From Nymphaea colorata (taxonomy: Eukaryota > Streptophyta > Magnoliopsida > Nymphaeales > Nymphaeaceae): a stretch of DNA of 64,000 nucleotides. Positions 1 to 12,075 of this stretch are shown piece by piece. A program made the position numbers and the translations under genes. Location of the stretch: contig NC_045149.1 in the NCBI RefSeq assembly GCF_008831285.2, positions 1 to 64,000 of the forward strand. The letters are read 5' to 3'. Position 1 is the stretch's first letter. Each line of letters begins with the position of its first letter. The notes beneath the pieces are model-generated. The model did not search any database and was not told the DNA's origin. It was given only the letters and a program-made list of their open reading frames with translations.

Positions 1-94
1 TTGTACTATATATATTTTGCTCAAAGGAATCAATAAATACAAGTTCTCTCTAGCTTTATCTTTCATTCTTCCTCTGTTTTCTTCTCTAAGTTTT
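1..94 (+). repeat. 3' part of a short copia-type LTR (copy a)
   Basis: The first 94 bases match the segment at 781-874 almost base for base, from TTGTACTATATATATTTTGC to the CTAAGTTTT end. In the 781-874 copy the match continues into TCTCA and then a primer-binding site. Here it breaks off after CTAAGTTTT into unrelated sequence, so this copy has lost its LTR end. The left part of the LTR lies outside the window. Confidence 0.75.
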
Positions 95-703
95 GGAACC
101 AGTCATTTCTTGCTAGATCCCATCTGCTGGCAACCATGACTCTTCCACCCAGTTTCCATTCTCTCCTTCTAAAAACTACCCTGAGTTCGTCCTCACTGTG
201 AACCCTTCCAAACCAGTCATTTCTTTGCTAGTTTTCATTCCATCCAACTCCTGAAAATTGGTTTTTAATGGAGGAGAAGGAATCAAACCTGATGAGGAGT
301 CACGGTTCTCCCCTTCAATTCTTTTTGTTATCAATTGAAATCTCCTGCTCTATCTACTTGTCACCCACGAGCTGGTTGTCTTCAAGTTACTCCGCAATTG
401 CTGGTCTCCTGTAAATCAATCTCTGCATTCCAATCATTCTGGGTCTAATGTTCCTTTCCAACTTCCATCTGCCTATGGAGAAACCGAAACTTGTTATCCC
501 CAATTCTGGTTCTGCTTTTGATCTGGGTCTCTCCTTTGTTAATTCCTTAGCTCTCCTGACATCATGATAATCTTCAATTCCTTCCACACATCTTTCTTGC
601 CACACCCTCTTGAGAAGAAACCACCAATTGATCAACTCTACACCCACTTGTAATATGAGTATATATTCGTTTTTCAATGGGAGGAAAATTTATTATCAAG
701 ATC
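95..703. other. Non-coding stretch between LTR copies a and b
   Basis: No recognisable protein is encoded. A 20-base motif (AACCAGTCATTTCTTGCTAG) at about 97-116 recurs with one extra T at about 210-230, so the stretch contains a short internal repeat. A purine-rich run (GGGAGGAAAA, about 680-689) lies 14 bases before the next LTR and could be a decayed polypurine tract. If so, this is the internal part of the element whose 5' LTR is at 1-94. A 96-aa minus-strand open frame at 387-677 shows no known motif. Confidence 0.4.
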
Positions 704-878
704 TGTTATTGTTATGTAGAAAGAAATTGTGTAATATCATGATCTTGTATACCAAAAATCTTGTAAGGGATAACCTTTTTTTGTACTATATATATTTTGC
801 TCAAAGGAATCAATAAATACAAGTTCTCTCTAGCTTTATCTTTCACTCTTCCTCTGTTTTCTTCTCTAAGTTTTCTCA
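704..878 (+). mobile_element. Short LTR (copy b) of a copia/TRIM-type retroelement
   Basis: The segment starts with TGTTATTG and ends with TTCTCA, giving the usual TG...CA LTR termini, and is 175 bp long. It is followed immediately by a primer-binding site. The 3' half matches 1-94 closely, and its central and 3' parts match 1930-2093 more loosely. An LTR this short fits a terminal-repeat retrotransposon in miniature or a small copia element. The left end is less certain than the right, which is fixed by the primer-binding site. Confidence 0.65.
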
Positions 879-890
879 TGGTATCAGAGC
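879..890 (+). other. Primer-binding site for initiator tRNA-Met
   Basis: TGGTATCAGAGC directly follows the CA end of the LTR at 878. This 12-base sequence is the standard plant LTR-retrotransposon primer-binding site, complementary to the 3' end of initiator methionine tRNA. It sets the element's orientation as plus and the LTR's right boundary. Confidence 0.85.
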
Positions 891-1929
891 AAAATGAGGG
901 AGGGAAATCAACTGCTCCCTTCCGTTACCTCCAAAAAATTCAAGCTTTTGTAGGAGGTTCTTCAGACACCTGGAATTGGAATAATCTTCTGCTCGACAGC
1001 TAGAATCGCCTGAAGAATCATCGCCGTCCTTCCTCTCTGCAACCTGATACAGCTTCGTCTCCAGCAAATTATTTCAAAGAACGGCTGGAAAGGAAGTCAG
1101 GGAAGGGCACCTTTCTCTCCGGATTCTTCCTGTTATTGTTATGCAGATCTTGATAAAAATTACATGATATTACACTAGCTTGGAGTGTATCACCAAAGTG
1201 CGACATGGCAGGTCGCACTTTTCAACTTGCCATGTCGTAATCACAGGTTCTTTTGGCAATCCATAGTAAAAAAGGGGCAGGCCCGTATCAAGAGAACTGA
1301 AAATATGAGGACCGTATTTAGAATTTCTAGAAGAATCAAGCCCCTAAATACAATTTTTTCTACAACAGATCCGTTCTTTTCATCTCTCCAAATTACTGCT
1401 TCACATGGAGTTATGTCTCCTATTCACTACCATACTCTGTTTGAATTAATATGGAAAAATGAAGATGTGTTTCTCTTTTTTTTAAAAAACAAAAAGATTT
1501 GCCAGTTCTGATCTCTGGTGTATAATATTCAACTTCGTTATAATAAAATATTCATTTTCATTTTGGCTTTTCAGCTATTCAGGGATGAGAATGATATTTA
1601 CACGATACTTTGTTACCTAAGACAATCAATGGATTATCCTGATTGAGTATAAACCCCAGGGTTACCAAAAATATATCTTTTTTTCATTTTTTTTTTCGGC
1701 TCCCAAATTCAATTTTCTTTTTAGAAGCCAAAAAAAATAGAAAATTTATCTATTTCAGCATAAACAGAATTTTAGACCAATTAAAATCGACGACACATTC
1801 ACATATAATAGCAAGAGGAAGAAAGTCGTGTGGCACCAGCAGCTTAAAGAAACAAATTGAAATATTCAATGTGCCTTTATGTAATTTCTTCCAAATTGTA
1901 ATTGGAAAGCAACCTTTAGCTTTTTTAGA
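891..1929 (+). other. Internal part of LTR element, no intact gag/pol
   Basis: This lies between the primer-binding site and LTR copy c. No Gag, protease, integrase or polymerase motif is readable. A 16-base echo of the LTR start (TGTTATTGTTATG) appears at 1131, which could mark a nested or rearranged LTR start. Small open frames at 1185-1511 and 1643-1981 are low complexity and unconvincing. Confidence 0.4.
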
Positions 1930-2093
1930 GATAGAAATTGGGTATTATCATGATCTTGTATACCAAAAATCATGTAAGTGATAACCATTTTTTGTATTAT
2001 AGATATATATATGTTGCTTAAAGGAATCAATAAAAACAAGTTCTCTCCAGCTAGATCTTTCACCCTTCCTCTGTTTTCTTCCCTAAGTTTTCT
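1930..2093 (+). repeat. Diverged LTR copy c
   Basis: From the ATCATGATCTTGTATACC motif to CTAAGTTTTCTCA this matches 735-878, with scattered substitutions and small indels. It is the third copy of the LTR in the first 2.1 kb. It could be the 3' LTR of the element starting at 704, but no target-site duplication is visible. Confidence 0.6.
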
Positions 2094-3411
2094 CACAAAG
2101 CAACAAGATCTTGATGGGCAAGGGAACAATGAAATAAGGCAACTATGAGAAAGGCAGCTGTAGATAAACTTTTCCAACAGAAAAGTGAGGTAATGGAGAC
2201 AATCCTGTGACTGTACCTAGGAACTTGTGAGGAGTATGACTCATTCTTGGAAGTCTTGTAGTTTCGTCGCTTATGATGGCTGTGAAGGGTAAAACCTATA
2301 GATTGGACTTGAACCATGGCTTCCATGCACACTTTGAGAATTTGGAAGGTCTCCGTTCATAAAAGGTTTCTTAAACATTGAGGAGAAAAGACCAAAAATT
2401 TACAAGAGATGGTAACTAAAACTTGCTTAGATTCCTAACTTAGTCAGACTCTCATACGAGCCAAGATTGGAAGGTTGCGTTGGATTTACAGTGCAAATTT
2501 TGATTCCCATTCTACCATCTTTTCTGGGTATTTGGGATTTTCCTAAGAAAACAATAAGATGGTGGTGGGACAAACATATAATTTCTGAGCAGCAGCATCT
2601 TTAAACGAATTCCCATTCCTACTGTTTGTTTTGGCTTTTAGATTCACATTCAGTCATGTCAGTGGAAACTTTATTTTAAAGAAAACGGATCGAAAAGTCA
2701 GAATTTTGAGACCCAAACCTTGAAATGTTCAAGTTTTTTACTGTAAATTTCACGGAAAACATGAATTTCATTACTCCAGAAAATCAGAATCCTAATTTTT
2801 TTGACCTCAGCTGTTATTTTGGTTATGAACGCGACAGCTCTTTCAAACCTTAATTTAAAGTTCAAACTTGGGTGAACTTGGGCCCAATTATATGGAGTAG
2901 CCCCATGAGATCTGCCTCATAGTCAATTGAAAATATGTTAACCATATATTAAGTGTTTTATGAAAGGAAAAAAAATCTAGCTCCGCCCCTGATTGCAGAA
3001 GACAAAAAATCCACAAAAATGAAAAAAGAACAAACAAGTCATGGGCTTGGTGCTGGGTGTGCAGGGCACCATTAATCTCTCCATCTGAATATCCGTGTAA
3101 GTTGTGGCCCCTTGTTTTGCAGTTACCTCTGTTCTAATTTTCTTTCCCCTGTTGTTATCCAAGCCAAGGACACCCTTTGGATCATGTCACCTATGCTATG
3201 GGAAAGTGCAGCATGGCTTGAGTTTGACACGCAAGTTCGAGTTAGCCAGTATTTAACTGTTCCTTTACTATATATCATTTCTAGCATAGGCAGCATATCT
3301 TTGTGGCTAAAAATATGGAATGAATAAAAATTCTTACCATTAAAAAGACATGCTTTTTTCCTTTTCATCCTTGTATTGCAAATGCATTGGAAGACATGGC
3401 ATATATATGGA
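2094..3411. other. A+T-rich intergenic DNA with a short repeat relic
   Basis: No gene is recognisable. At about 2976-2992 the text AGCTCCGCCCCTGATTG matches the inner end of the GGGGCGGAGC repeat family seen in full at 34087-34318. The rest is unique-looking A+T-rich sequence. The longer open frame at 3123-3521 (minus) has no known motif and partly arises from the tandem repeat that follows. Confidence 0.5.
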
Positions 3412-3489
3412 AGAACCAGCACCAAAGGAATTACAACAGAACAACTACAAAGAACCAGCACCAAAGGAATTGCAACAGAACGACTACCG
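3412..3489. repeat. Two-unit 39-bp tandem repeat
   Basis: Two adjacent 39-bp units begin AGAACCAGCACCAAAGGAAT at 3412 and 3451 and differ at a few positions. In one frame they read as two 13-residue repeats beginning EPAPKELQQN, but no longer protein surrounds them. I treat them as a local duplication, not a gene. Confidence 0.8.
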
Positions 3490-5529
3490 CAAACAAAATA
3501 AGCTTCAAACCAACCATGCAATTGTTGCGACCTGGAACCAAAACTTTCAAAAAATTAGCCAATACAAATAAATGAACATATTGTGAATCAACAAATTGTA
3601 CATATATCATAAATTCTTCGTATAGGTTAAGTTGATCTTTTACATACAAGAATTTGCAAGAAAAGATGAAGAAGTCTTCCAAATAAAGGCATTGCTTTCT
3701 GTCAATAAATTTGAACCTTGCCGCCTTTTAGATAATAATAAGAATCATAGTGGGGTACTAAGCTGAGCAGTACTACTTGGTGGCTACCCTTTAGATGCAT
3801 TTTGAAATATTTTCGATGCCCACTCCGAATAAGTGCCACCCCAACCCAGACTTTCACTTGGAGTGACCAAATGCATTTCAAAAAATATTTTTGTATACCC
3901 ACTCAAAACGTGCTCTTATTCACAATTACAAGATTGGTTTGATTCAATAAGAAAGGAGATGAAATGGTTGTAAAAGATACTTTCGAACTTTTTTATTTAC
4001 TTCATCAAATTGAATACAAGAGAACAAGAACATAGGTCGGATGATTTCCTTTTTAACAATTTGAGAAGTTTTTTGCTACCTGAAAGTTTAAGTATCCTTT
4101 ATAATTATTTCTTTTCAATAACAAACTCGCACTTTGTTGCTCCAAAGAAGAAAATAAAGAAAAGAAACAGTAAAATGATGAAAAAAAAGATAAGTGTTCA
4201 TGGAGCGAGATTTTTATGTTAAACGAGCTTTTTATATTAAAAAGTTGAATCCTCCATTCATGCTTCCCCTCTTTCCTAGAAGCACCCCCAACTTACAATT
4301 TTCAGAATTCTATTTAAAAAATAAATAAATACATAAAAAAATCTAATACTGCTGTTTTGGCAACGTCAAAATCAAGTGTGAATGTCATGTTCCGCAGCAG
4401 ATCTTTAATTCAATGTACCAAAAGTTTGGATGGGATAGCACAATATCCATCTACATTTTGGCCAATGGATGGCTGGTCATAACCCCCTTAAAACATGCCT
4501 TAAGCAAATACAAACTAATGTATGCATAATTTGTCCTCATTAAGCATCTATTAGTCATTTTTATCAGGCAAACATATTTTTTTTTTTTAATTAGTGGTGC
4601 AAAACTTACATTGTGTTTTATGACAATGTGAAAATGGTTTTTCATGTCACTAGTTATTCTCCAGTCTTCTTGAAATTTCTTTTTATTTTATTATGTTTTT
4701 GTTTTTCTAACCGAAGACGACGTTCCAATTCCAGTGACTTTTGAGCTCAGCTGCCAATAATATACATTCTAGGGGTGGACAAAACATCTCATAATAAATT
4801 TTGACTGAAGTTCTGACGATGATTTATCTCTTCAGAGAACCTGGACACGCTTTTCTCATTGTCGTTTTTGTCTTAACACTGTTTGAAAACCCAGCCTCAT
4901 TTTCCACTGGACAATTCATTCAAGACAAGTTATCCAGTGAAACTAATTTGGGACAGTTTCCACCTACAATGTCATTTATGCAATGATTCATGGCCGGAGC
5001 CTAAGTAGAATTTAGCAATATTGAGTAAAAAATTCCATAGCTCAACTATGTAGGCTAAATTCCATTTTTTTTTTCTATGTTGCAACGTAAATTGAATGGA
5101 CTTCCATTGGATTAGAAATTACTCATGCTTAAAATCAGATATATCCCAATTAATATAATTACAAACAGTGGTATAAATTTTTTCAAAGGGCAAAACTAGC
5201 ATAGCATAAACGGTCGGGCTTGAGGCTTATGGAGATGCATGTCTAGTCGATTCCCAAGTGGTGGAGTATGGTATATAAGTGGAAGGGAGCAGTGGTACAC
5301 TACTAATGTACGTAGCTCAAAGCCCTATAGACTTGGGGAACGAGGGGACTTAATGCTTCTTCTGTTTTGAGTGGTGAGTTATTGACCTTGAAAGGGTAAC
5401 AATAACTCGTTCAAGTTTAAATAAAGTAACTGCATGTATTACATAAAATGCTGTTAAACAAAGAAATTTAAACTTGTGCTTTTAGTGCACCACTAAAAGT
5501 TAGATGTGCATTTAGAGGAGTTCCATAAG
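3490..5529. other. A+T-rich intergenic DNA, no gene seen
   Basis: Short open frames (4010-4222, 4451-4645, 4801-4986) lack recognisable motifs and are interrupted by poly-A/T runs. No RNA gene or transposon end was recognised. Confidence 0.5.
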
Positions 5530-5677
5530 TTTTTGGATTCATGTTCGCTTCGAAATTGAACTCAGAATCGATGACAGATTTGAATCCAAATCACTAATTA
5601 GTTATGATTCAAGTATCGTATGTGACAAAGGATTTAGAGACTACCCGATATCTGACTCGAATCGGCATCCCATAGGA
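5530..5677. repeat. ATCCGA-rich element fragment
   Basis: The stretch repeats variations of GAATCCAAATC and ends at ACTCGAATCGGCATCCCATA. The reverse complement of that end, TATGGGATGCCGATTCGAGT, resembles the end GTAGGGATGCCAACCGATT at about 23341. It belongs to the low-complexity ATCCGA family present in several other places here. Confidence 0.45.
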
Positions 5678-7025
5678 GGCATTTATTTGGCCGTGGATCT
5701 GAGATCCCCTCGGATCTCAAATCTTTTTTCTATATGACCCACTGTTCAAACAAACAGTGGATTCCACGTGAGTGAAAAATATGGATCTTAATCCAGGTTT
5801 CTCCCTAAAAACTTATGTTCTGAGGTCGGACAGAAGGAGGTCTCAAATCAAATCTACTGTTTTCCCGGAAAGAGATTTGGTCCTCCTTCGAATATCTCGA
5901 CCCAAAAAATGGACTGGACTCGGATGTGGATCCGATCACTGGTGAGATCATCCAGTACCAATGATTGGATCATCCATGGTTTAACCTTCAAATCGGGTTC
6001 TGTGTAGGAAAAAGAAGTATAAAGTTCCACTTGTACCGCTTCGTCGAGTGGTAACCACACCAGCTTAACATATCGGATACATGAAAATGTTGCTTTGTTA
6101 GTGCCATATGAGAGCCATGAACAGATTTGGGCTGATTCTCGTAAAACTAACATCGATCATCTGATTTTCTGTATTCCGGCAGCAACCCCTATCGCCGGAA
6201 TTTCTCAGGCTCGACTGAATTTCTCTGCTGCGGATGTCAGTGAAGAGCCCATTGCAGATCCTCACGAATCATCTCCAGAAATCTCCTCTCGGCAGCTCCT
6301 GTTCTCAGCCTGCAGGTTCTCTCAACCCTTCACTGAGTCACAAACTCAGGCAGTCATATTTCCTTCTGTTCAATGACTATGGTTTCTTCTCTGATTTAAG
6401 ACGGCAAAAGAGCTTCTCCAACGAAGGAAAGAGAGGAAACAGAATTTGGGGCTGTCGAACAGTAATGAGGTGGTTTTTTTTTTTATGGGCGCGCTTTGAA
6501 CTATTTCTCTGTTTTCTCTGAGGAGAGCTTGACGGTGATATTCTGAGATCCCTGGATTTTCTGCCCCTTGAACATGAGCATCAAAGCAGAAATTCGCGAA
6601 GCCTGCTCTTTTCGCGTCGAACGAACACCACCGAGTTGGGTTCATCGAAGATCTTCATTCACTCCTCTCTATTTCGCTCTCGGCCCTGCAACTATGGCTT
6701 CTCTATTTTCTGAAGGTTAGTTTTTTTCTCTTTCTCAGTGTCAAGAGAATTTGAGTTTCGGAAGTCGTGGAGTCAATACTTGGAGCCAGAAAAGGAGGAG
6801 GAAGACGTCTGCTGCTGCTCAAGGGAGACCTGCTGCTTGGCCTGCTTGCCGAAGGAAAGGCGGAAGTGAACCCTCATCCGCTCGTATATCTCTGCCTCCT
6901 CTCCCTCCATGGTCATGTCTCTGGATCGATCATTGCACGACGACAGGAAGAGACTCAAGTGATCGTTTTTTGTGGAAGCCCAGCTGACCATTGTCTTCCT
7001 TCTCTAAGAACAATAAGAAGGAACT
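5678..7025. other. Leader-like region upstream of the copia gag, less A+T-rich
   Basis: This region is visibly richer in G+C than its surroundings and contains several overlapping open frames of 60-100 codons (5854-6153 minus, 6095-6376, 6234-6521, 6751-6987 and 6767-7048 plus). None shows a known domain, and no one frame dominates. A pyrimidine tract ending in CTTTCTCAG at about 6729-6738 resembles an intron 3' end. No primer-binding site or LTR was found, so it is unclear whether this is the element's 5' leader or host sequence next to a truncated gag. Confidence 0.35.
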
Positions 7026-7740
7026 ATGGCAGACCAAGAAAAGAATAATGGTGACATCAGTAATTCAGAAAATTCTCAGGTGATGACTGATTCCATCTTT
7101 TTACATCATTCTGATAATCCCAAAAGTGTGTTGGTATCTCAAGCAATTAACGGTGACAATTTTGCCATTTGGAGTAGAGCCATGATAATGGCCTTGTCAG
7201 CGAAAAATAAATTAGGGTTGGTAGATGGATTTATCAAAGAGCCAAAAGAAGGAGATAAGAATCGTGCCTTATGGGTTAGATGCAATAATATGATTCTTTC
7301 ATGGATTTTAAATTCTATTAGCAAAGAAATTGCTGCTAGTATTGCTTATGCTAATTCTGCTGAAGATGTATGGAAAGATTTAAAAGACAGGTTTACTCAG
7401 AGTTTAGCACCAAGGATATATCAACTGCAGTTCTATATGTCGACTTCAACAAGAGACTCTAACGGTTACTATGTACTACACAAACACTAAGGCATCATGG
7501 GATGATCTTAACTCCTATTCTCCCATACCGTCTTGTGCATGTGGTGCTATGAGAATTTACTCAGATCATATTCAAAGAGAAAGAGTAATCCAATTCTTGA
7601 TGGGGCTAAATGACTCATAGGGAGCAATTCGTGGTCAAATCTTACTACTTGATCCCTTGCCCAACATTAACAAAGTTTATGCTTTAGTTCTACAGGAGGA
7701 AAAACAATGTGAAGCAAGATTCACATTGTCACATTCCTCG
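7026..7740 (+). pseudogene. Ty1/copia Gag N-terminal region, broken
   Basis: Gag packages the element's RNA in cytoplasmic virus-like particles. The start at 7026 gives MADQEKNN, then about 135 residues typical of the plant copia Gag family (Retrotran_gag_3 and following region): FFLHHSDNP-like, NGDNFAIWSRAM, SAKNKLGLVDG, WILNSISKEIA, VWKDLKDRF and RIYQLQ. The first frame ends at 7490. The family sequence resumes in frame +1 from about 7465 (ASWDDLNSYSP, RVIQFLMGLND), so a one-base frameshift lies just before 7465. A TAG at 7618-7620 replaces the family's usual tyrosine after GLNDS, and homology continues through DPLPNINK and LVLQEEKQ to about 7735. The zinc knuckle and all of pol are missing. 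It cannot encode a working Gag. Confidence 0.9.
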
Positions 7741-8340
7741 CCACTAGTTCAGCCTCCACTGGAACCTGGCCGAGGTCATCCCCTGCAGCCGCAGGATCTT
7801 CATTGCCGCTGACTTCATTGTCATCGACATCAGTGCTATATAAGACGAAAATGTGCTGGTCTTGAGAGGAGATGGGCCCATGCCGTCACGGTGCCAGGTG
7901 CTCTATCTCTCCCTCTTTCTTATGTGTGGTACACTCGACAGACCGTGTCGTGGTTGGCTGGCATGACAACAGAATTCCCTGCAAGGATTTGGTTCACCGA
8001 GTGCTCTTGGGATGTTAGGAGGAGAGTCCACTATAGTTGAACTGGCAAGCTTCACATGATTATAGAAATCATAAGCTCGTCCAAATGGGACTCAAGAAAT
8101 CATGGTTATACTCTGAAAAGAAATAACCGGTGACATGTCGTTGACCAATTAACCTTCCAAGTCTGAAATCCGTATTCACTAGAACCTGCAGATACCTTAG
8201 TTAGTACACATGCTTTGATGTTTGCCGGTGGAAACATAAAAAATGAGCCGACAATGGCTGGGGCGCAGCTAATATTCGTCAATCCCAGGTCAAACTGTAG
8301 ATTATGAACATAACCTATACAACTTGCTAGCAGTTCCATT
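7741..8340 (-). other. Possible degenerate coding remnant, function unknown
   Basis: On the minus strand several successive open stretches look protein-like rather than random. One is a 77-codon frame at 8106-8339 (MELLASCIGYVHNLQFDLGL at its start). Another, near 7880-8060, contains YDFYNHVKLASSTIVDSPP. A third, acidic frame near 7745-7885 contains STDVDDNEVSGNEDPAAAG. They lie in different frames with stops between, as expected of a decayed multi-exon gene, but I recognise no family. They directly follow the end of the copia gag homology, so the element was truncated here or inserted into this sequence. Confidence 0.25.
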
Positions 8341-10408
8341 CAGATGATGAGCTGAGATTTGATCTGGCAAGCTGTTACCTCTTTTTACAACCCGTTAGTA
8401 TAAATGAGCTCTTTGAACTTTAGCTTCCACAAGCTATTTTTAGTTTATCAACTTGTGCTTTTAATTAGTTTACACAAGAAGAAAATGTAGTCTCCCTTAA
8501 ACACAAAAAGTGAATATAGTCTGACTCAACAGTTGGAAATTAGTGGACAATGTGTCATAACAGCAAAATAAGTGACGCAGAATTTGAAGTTATAAGTTAT
8601 AAGCACAAGCAGAGTGATAGAATCAATTAGCACGTCAGCTGTGCAGCTTCTTTGCTGATCATTTGTTTGACGAGTTATGTGTGATTCTATGTCAGCAGTA
8701 ACACATTATTACTGGCTTACTAATCTGCCTTAAAAATTCCTATAACAAGTGTTCCATGGATCTGGTTCATTTTTTAAGTAGATTCAGAGTAGAATAAAAA
8801 TGGGCCTATATTTGAAAGGATCTGCTTGTGTTCCGCTAATTCATTTATTGGACTGTCAATGTGTCCTTGGTAACAACGGAATCAGTTCGAGCCAGGGTCT
8901 GGTAGCTTCAACTACCAGGCCAGCTTGGTCGGACTGATTTCCCTGCTGCTCTTTATTAAGGTTTGATGTGGAACTAATGGATTTCTTCCTTACATAGCCT
9001 CGCATCCAAATTTGGATACAACTTTTCTTAATTTGTATCCAAACTCGAATCAGAGTATATAAGTATCCGTACTGTCAATAATATATTTTACATGAATCAG
9101 ATCCATGGTCATTCGTATCCAAACTCGAATCGTATTCTAATATTTTACATTTTTATTTTCTGTATTTGGGTGGTGGCCTTTTGGTTTTGCAATAAAAGTT
9201 ATTCTTAGACGATTCAAAAGCACCACAACCCTGCCCAAGAGATGGGGATGGCATCATTGTTATGAAACAAAGAAAGTTTTTCTGACAAGTCAGTGGGAAA
9301 AGAAATGAGCCGGGAGCAAAAATAACTAAACAACCCTATTCATTTTAGAAAAATGAAAAAGAAGTTGTTTAATTTTGTCATTTTTCAAAAGAAGAAGCTG
9401 TCATATCCTTTTAAGCCTGGCAACTACCTCCTTCATGTCTACTCTTACATTGGAGAGATATCATCTCTGAATTTGAATTCAAGATCTGGTTTCACAATCA
9501 GAATCCGAATTTTGAACTGTATCTAGAAGATTTTCAAAAGGTAGTATTGGATATGAGTAATTACTTAAAACAAAATCTGATCTGAATCCTTATCCGATCC
9601 GATACTTATATATATCAGAATTTGAATCTGAATCCAGTCGGATGTTATTTCTTAATTCCGAAGACAATCTATTCCATAATCAGAGATTAATTTTTTCCCC
9701 ATATCTGTTTTTTTTTTTTTTTGGAACGGTTCAATTGGACATGTGATCAAGATGGAAAATGACATTTAAAGTCTATCCATCTTACCAAGTGAATGACGAG
9801 GCAGTTCCAATTCTTTGGCTTACGTTACATGGAAAGGCATGATATCTAGATAAAGGTAGAAAGAGAGAGAGAACATATAATTAAGTGACAAATTAATGAT
9901 TTTGCAAACATTGCCAAAAACAATAAAGGAATACAGACAATCATATGCCAAAAGAAAAAGAAAAACCGGGCATCTTTGAAATTACAGAAAAAGAACTGTC
10001 TTTTTGAGCCTTTTCACTTTTTTCAAATTCTTTTATCTGTAAAGCACATTTCTTTTTTCTATTTAAAGAGAAACATATTTGTCATTAATCATACTGATAC
10101 ACAAAATTTTGGTGTACTAAAATACCATGTTTGGTGCAATGTGTTATTGCTTACAAGTATGAACTTGCATTCCACATCAAATCCCAAATGCCCGGGCTTC
10201 TTAAAAAAAATGTAGGCTAGGACCCGAGATGAACGCTTGTTTGTAGGTTCTATGTCAAAGTTTCTCCGGTATCTCCGCCCGACCCAAATTTCCTAACTAA
10301 AATAAAAAAATAATGCCCACTCAGAAACCACTATCCTATAAAACACTGTCCTAATAGAGCTCGCTTGTGACTTACCCCAGCACATACTACAACGCCTTTA
10401 ATGCTGCT
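8341..10408. other. A+T-rich intergenic DNA with ATCCGA-type repeat patches
   Basis: No gene is recognised. Patches rich in GATTCGAATCC-like words at about 8990-9145 and 9465-9660 belong to the low-complexity ATCCGA family. A poly-T run is at about 9708-9722. The 79-codon frame at 9976-10215 is low complexity and is not called. Confidence 0.45.
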
Positions 10409-10885
10409 AGTAGGCCTGTGCATCAGGTCGGGTGGGATTGGTCTGATGCTCAATAAAATCTGACTCTATGCATTCATGAAGGTCTTCTTATCAGTTTGAG
10501 TCTGGCCCATTTAGTTATTGGTCAGAGTCAGACCATCATGCTTCTGTCCGACATGCAGCCGGTTCGATGTCAACTTTTATTACTAAAAGGTTTCCTTTTC
10601 TAATATCTTCAAAATATTCGGCGACACATCACTAGTTTTTAAGAAATGTTTGGGGATGCACCAAAGAGTTTTTAAAAAGAATCAATGTAATAAGGAAGCC
10701 AAATGTCAGCGTTATGGCAAAAAGGATTTTAGAGAGAGAGAAAGAAAAAAAGATGGAGAGGTGGGGTTTAAATGTGTATATTGAACAGAATCAGGCCTCC
10801 AATACCCAACTCAAAGTCCGGCCAGCCTAGCCTAGCTTAGCTCAGCCCAGCAAGTTTGTTTTGTCAGGTTGGGTAATCTTTCACC
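10409..10885. repeat. GC-armed repeat element
   Basis: The left arm starts at TAGGCCTGTGCATCAGGTCG and contains repeated GGTCGG and GTCTGA words. The right arm near 10790-10880 contains AGTCCGGCCAGCCTAGCC and ends TCAGGTTGGGTAATC. The two arms have roughly complementary sense around an A+T-rich middle, as in the other GC-armed elements in this window. Exact ends and target-site duplication are not resolved. Confidence 0.35.
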
Positions 10886-11449
10886 CCAGCACATACCATC
10901 GCGAGGCATGTAGTCTCATTTTTTCTTTCTCTTCCCTTCATCATCTCCCCATGGCCATGTAAGAGAGCTCTTGAAATTTCTTATTTAGAGCCAACAGCCA
11001 TGAGTAACTGAAGTCAAGTCTTGTTTATTTCATCAACTCAAATAGGCATGATATGTTTTTTCTTTTTCTTTTTTTTTTTTCATTTTATTTTTTACCTTCC
11101 ATTGAGTGTATGCCTTTGTTATATCTCTACAAATAGATAATGTGCATGTATGGCCAGTTGATTTTTCTATTGATAGATGGATGAACTATGATTATGAGAG
11201 CTTGTGGTGGGATTTTTTTTTCTTTTATATTGTTTTTTGAGGTTGGGGATTGTCCAAATCAGGAATGCTACAATTAGTTTTGGCATCCTTCAAATCCTCA
11301 TTCCCTTGATAGAATACCTATTGATCATCCTATTTGTAGTCTTAAAGAAGTGATCCGCCTTTAAAAGCGCGTCTTCCTAATGGGATTGAAGCACAAGTTC
11401 CTCTCTCACTTGCAAAAAAATATTGAAGTTGAAAATTTTCAATATTATC
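10886..11449. other. A+T-rich intergenic DNA, no gene seen
   Basis: Poly-T and poly-A rich text without recognisable coding or RNA features. Confidence 0.5.
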
Positions 11450-12075
11450 TAATAAATTTTAATTTCGATATAAAAAAAAGAGGGCATAAAATATCTCGTT
11501 GTTAGATAAGTTTTTTTTCCTTTTTTTCTTCGCTCTTTCTCATTTTTTTCTCTTAGAATATTTATATCTTTCTTATTATTCCCTTAAAATCTATCTTCAC
11601 AAATTTTCCATTCTCTATTTCTTTTCTCTCCCTTAAAAATCTTTACATTTCTCTCTCTCTCATTTTTTCTTAAAATCTTTTGCTATTCTACTATTTTTTT
11701 CTCTATTTATTTATTTTCTTTCTCTTCAAAATCTTTATCCCTCTCTCCCTCTTGCACTCATTTTTCTCTTAAATTCCTTTGTTCTTCTACTAGTTTTTTT
11801 TCTCTTAAAAATATTTATCTCTTCCTCTCTCTCTCTCTCTCTTTCACTCTCTCTCTCTCTCTCTCATGTTTATCTTAAAATCTCTTGCTCCTCTACTAGC
11901 TTTTCAACTAAAATCTCCTTCTCTTCTACTAGTTTCTCGCTTTATTTTGTTCCAGTGACTTATAAATTTTTGTTTCTCTCTCAACCTTATTTTTCCCTTA
12001 AAAACTCTTGCTCTTTTACTAGTTTTTCTCCATCTATATTTTCTCTCTCTGAAAAATCCTTATCTCACTCTCTCT
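11450..12075. repeat. Pyrimidine-rich degenerate minisatellite
   Basis: About 600 bases are nearly all C and T on the plus strand, with regular interruptions. Degenerate units of the type CTTAAAATCTYTTGCT plus TTCTACTAGTTTTTCTC recur at least five times (near 11680, 11770, 11875, 11910 and 12000). A (CT)n microsatellite lies inside at about 11826-11863. No gene. Confidence 0.7.
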
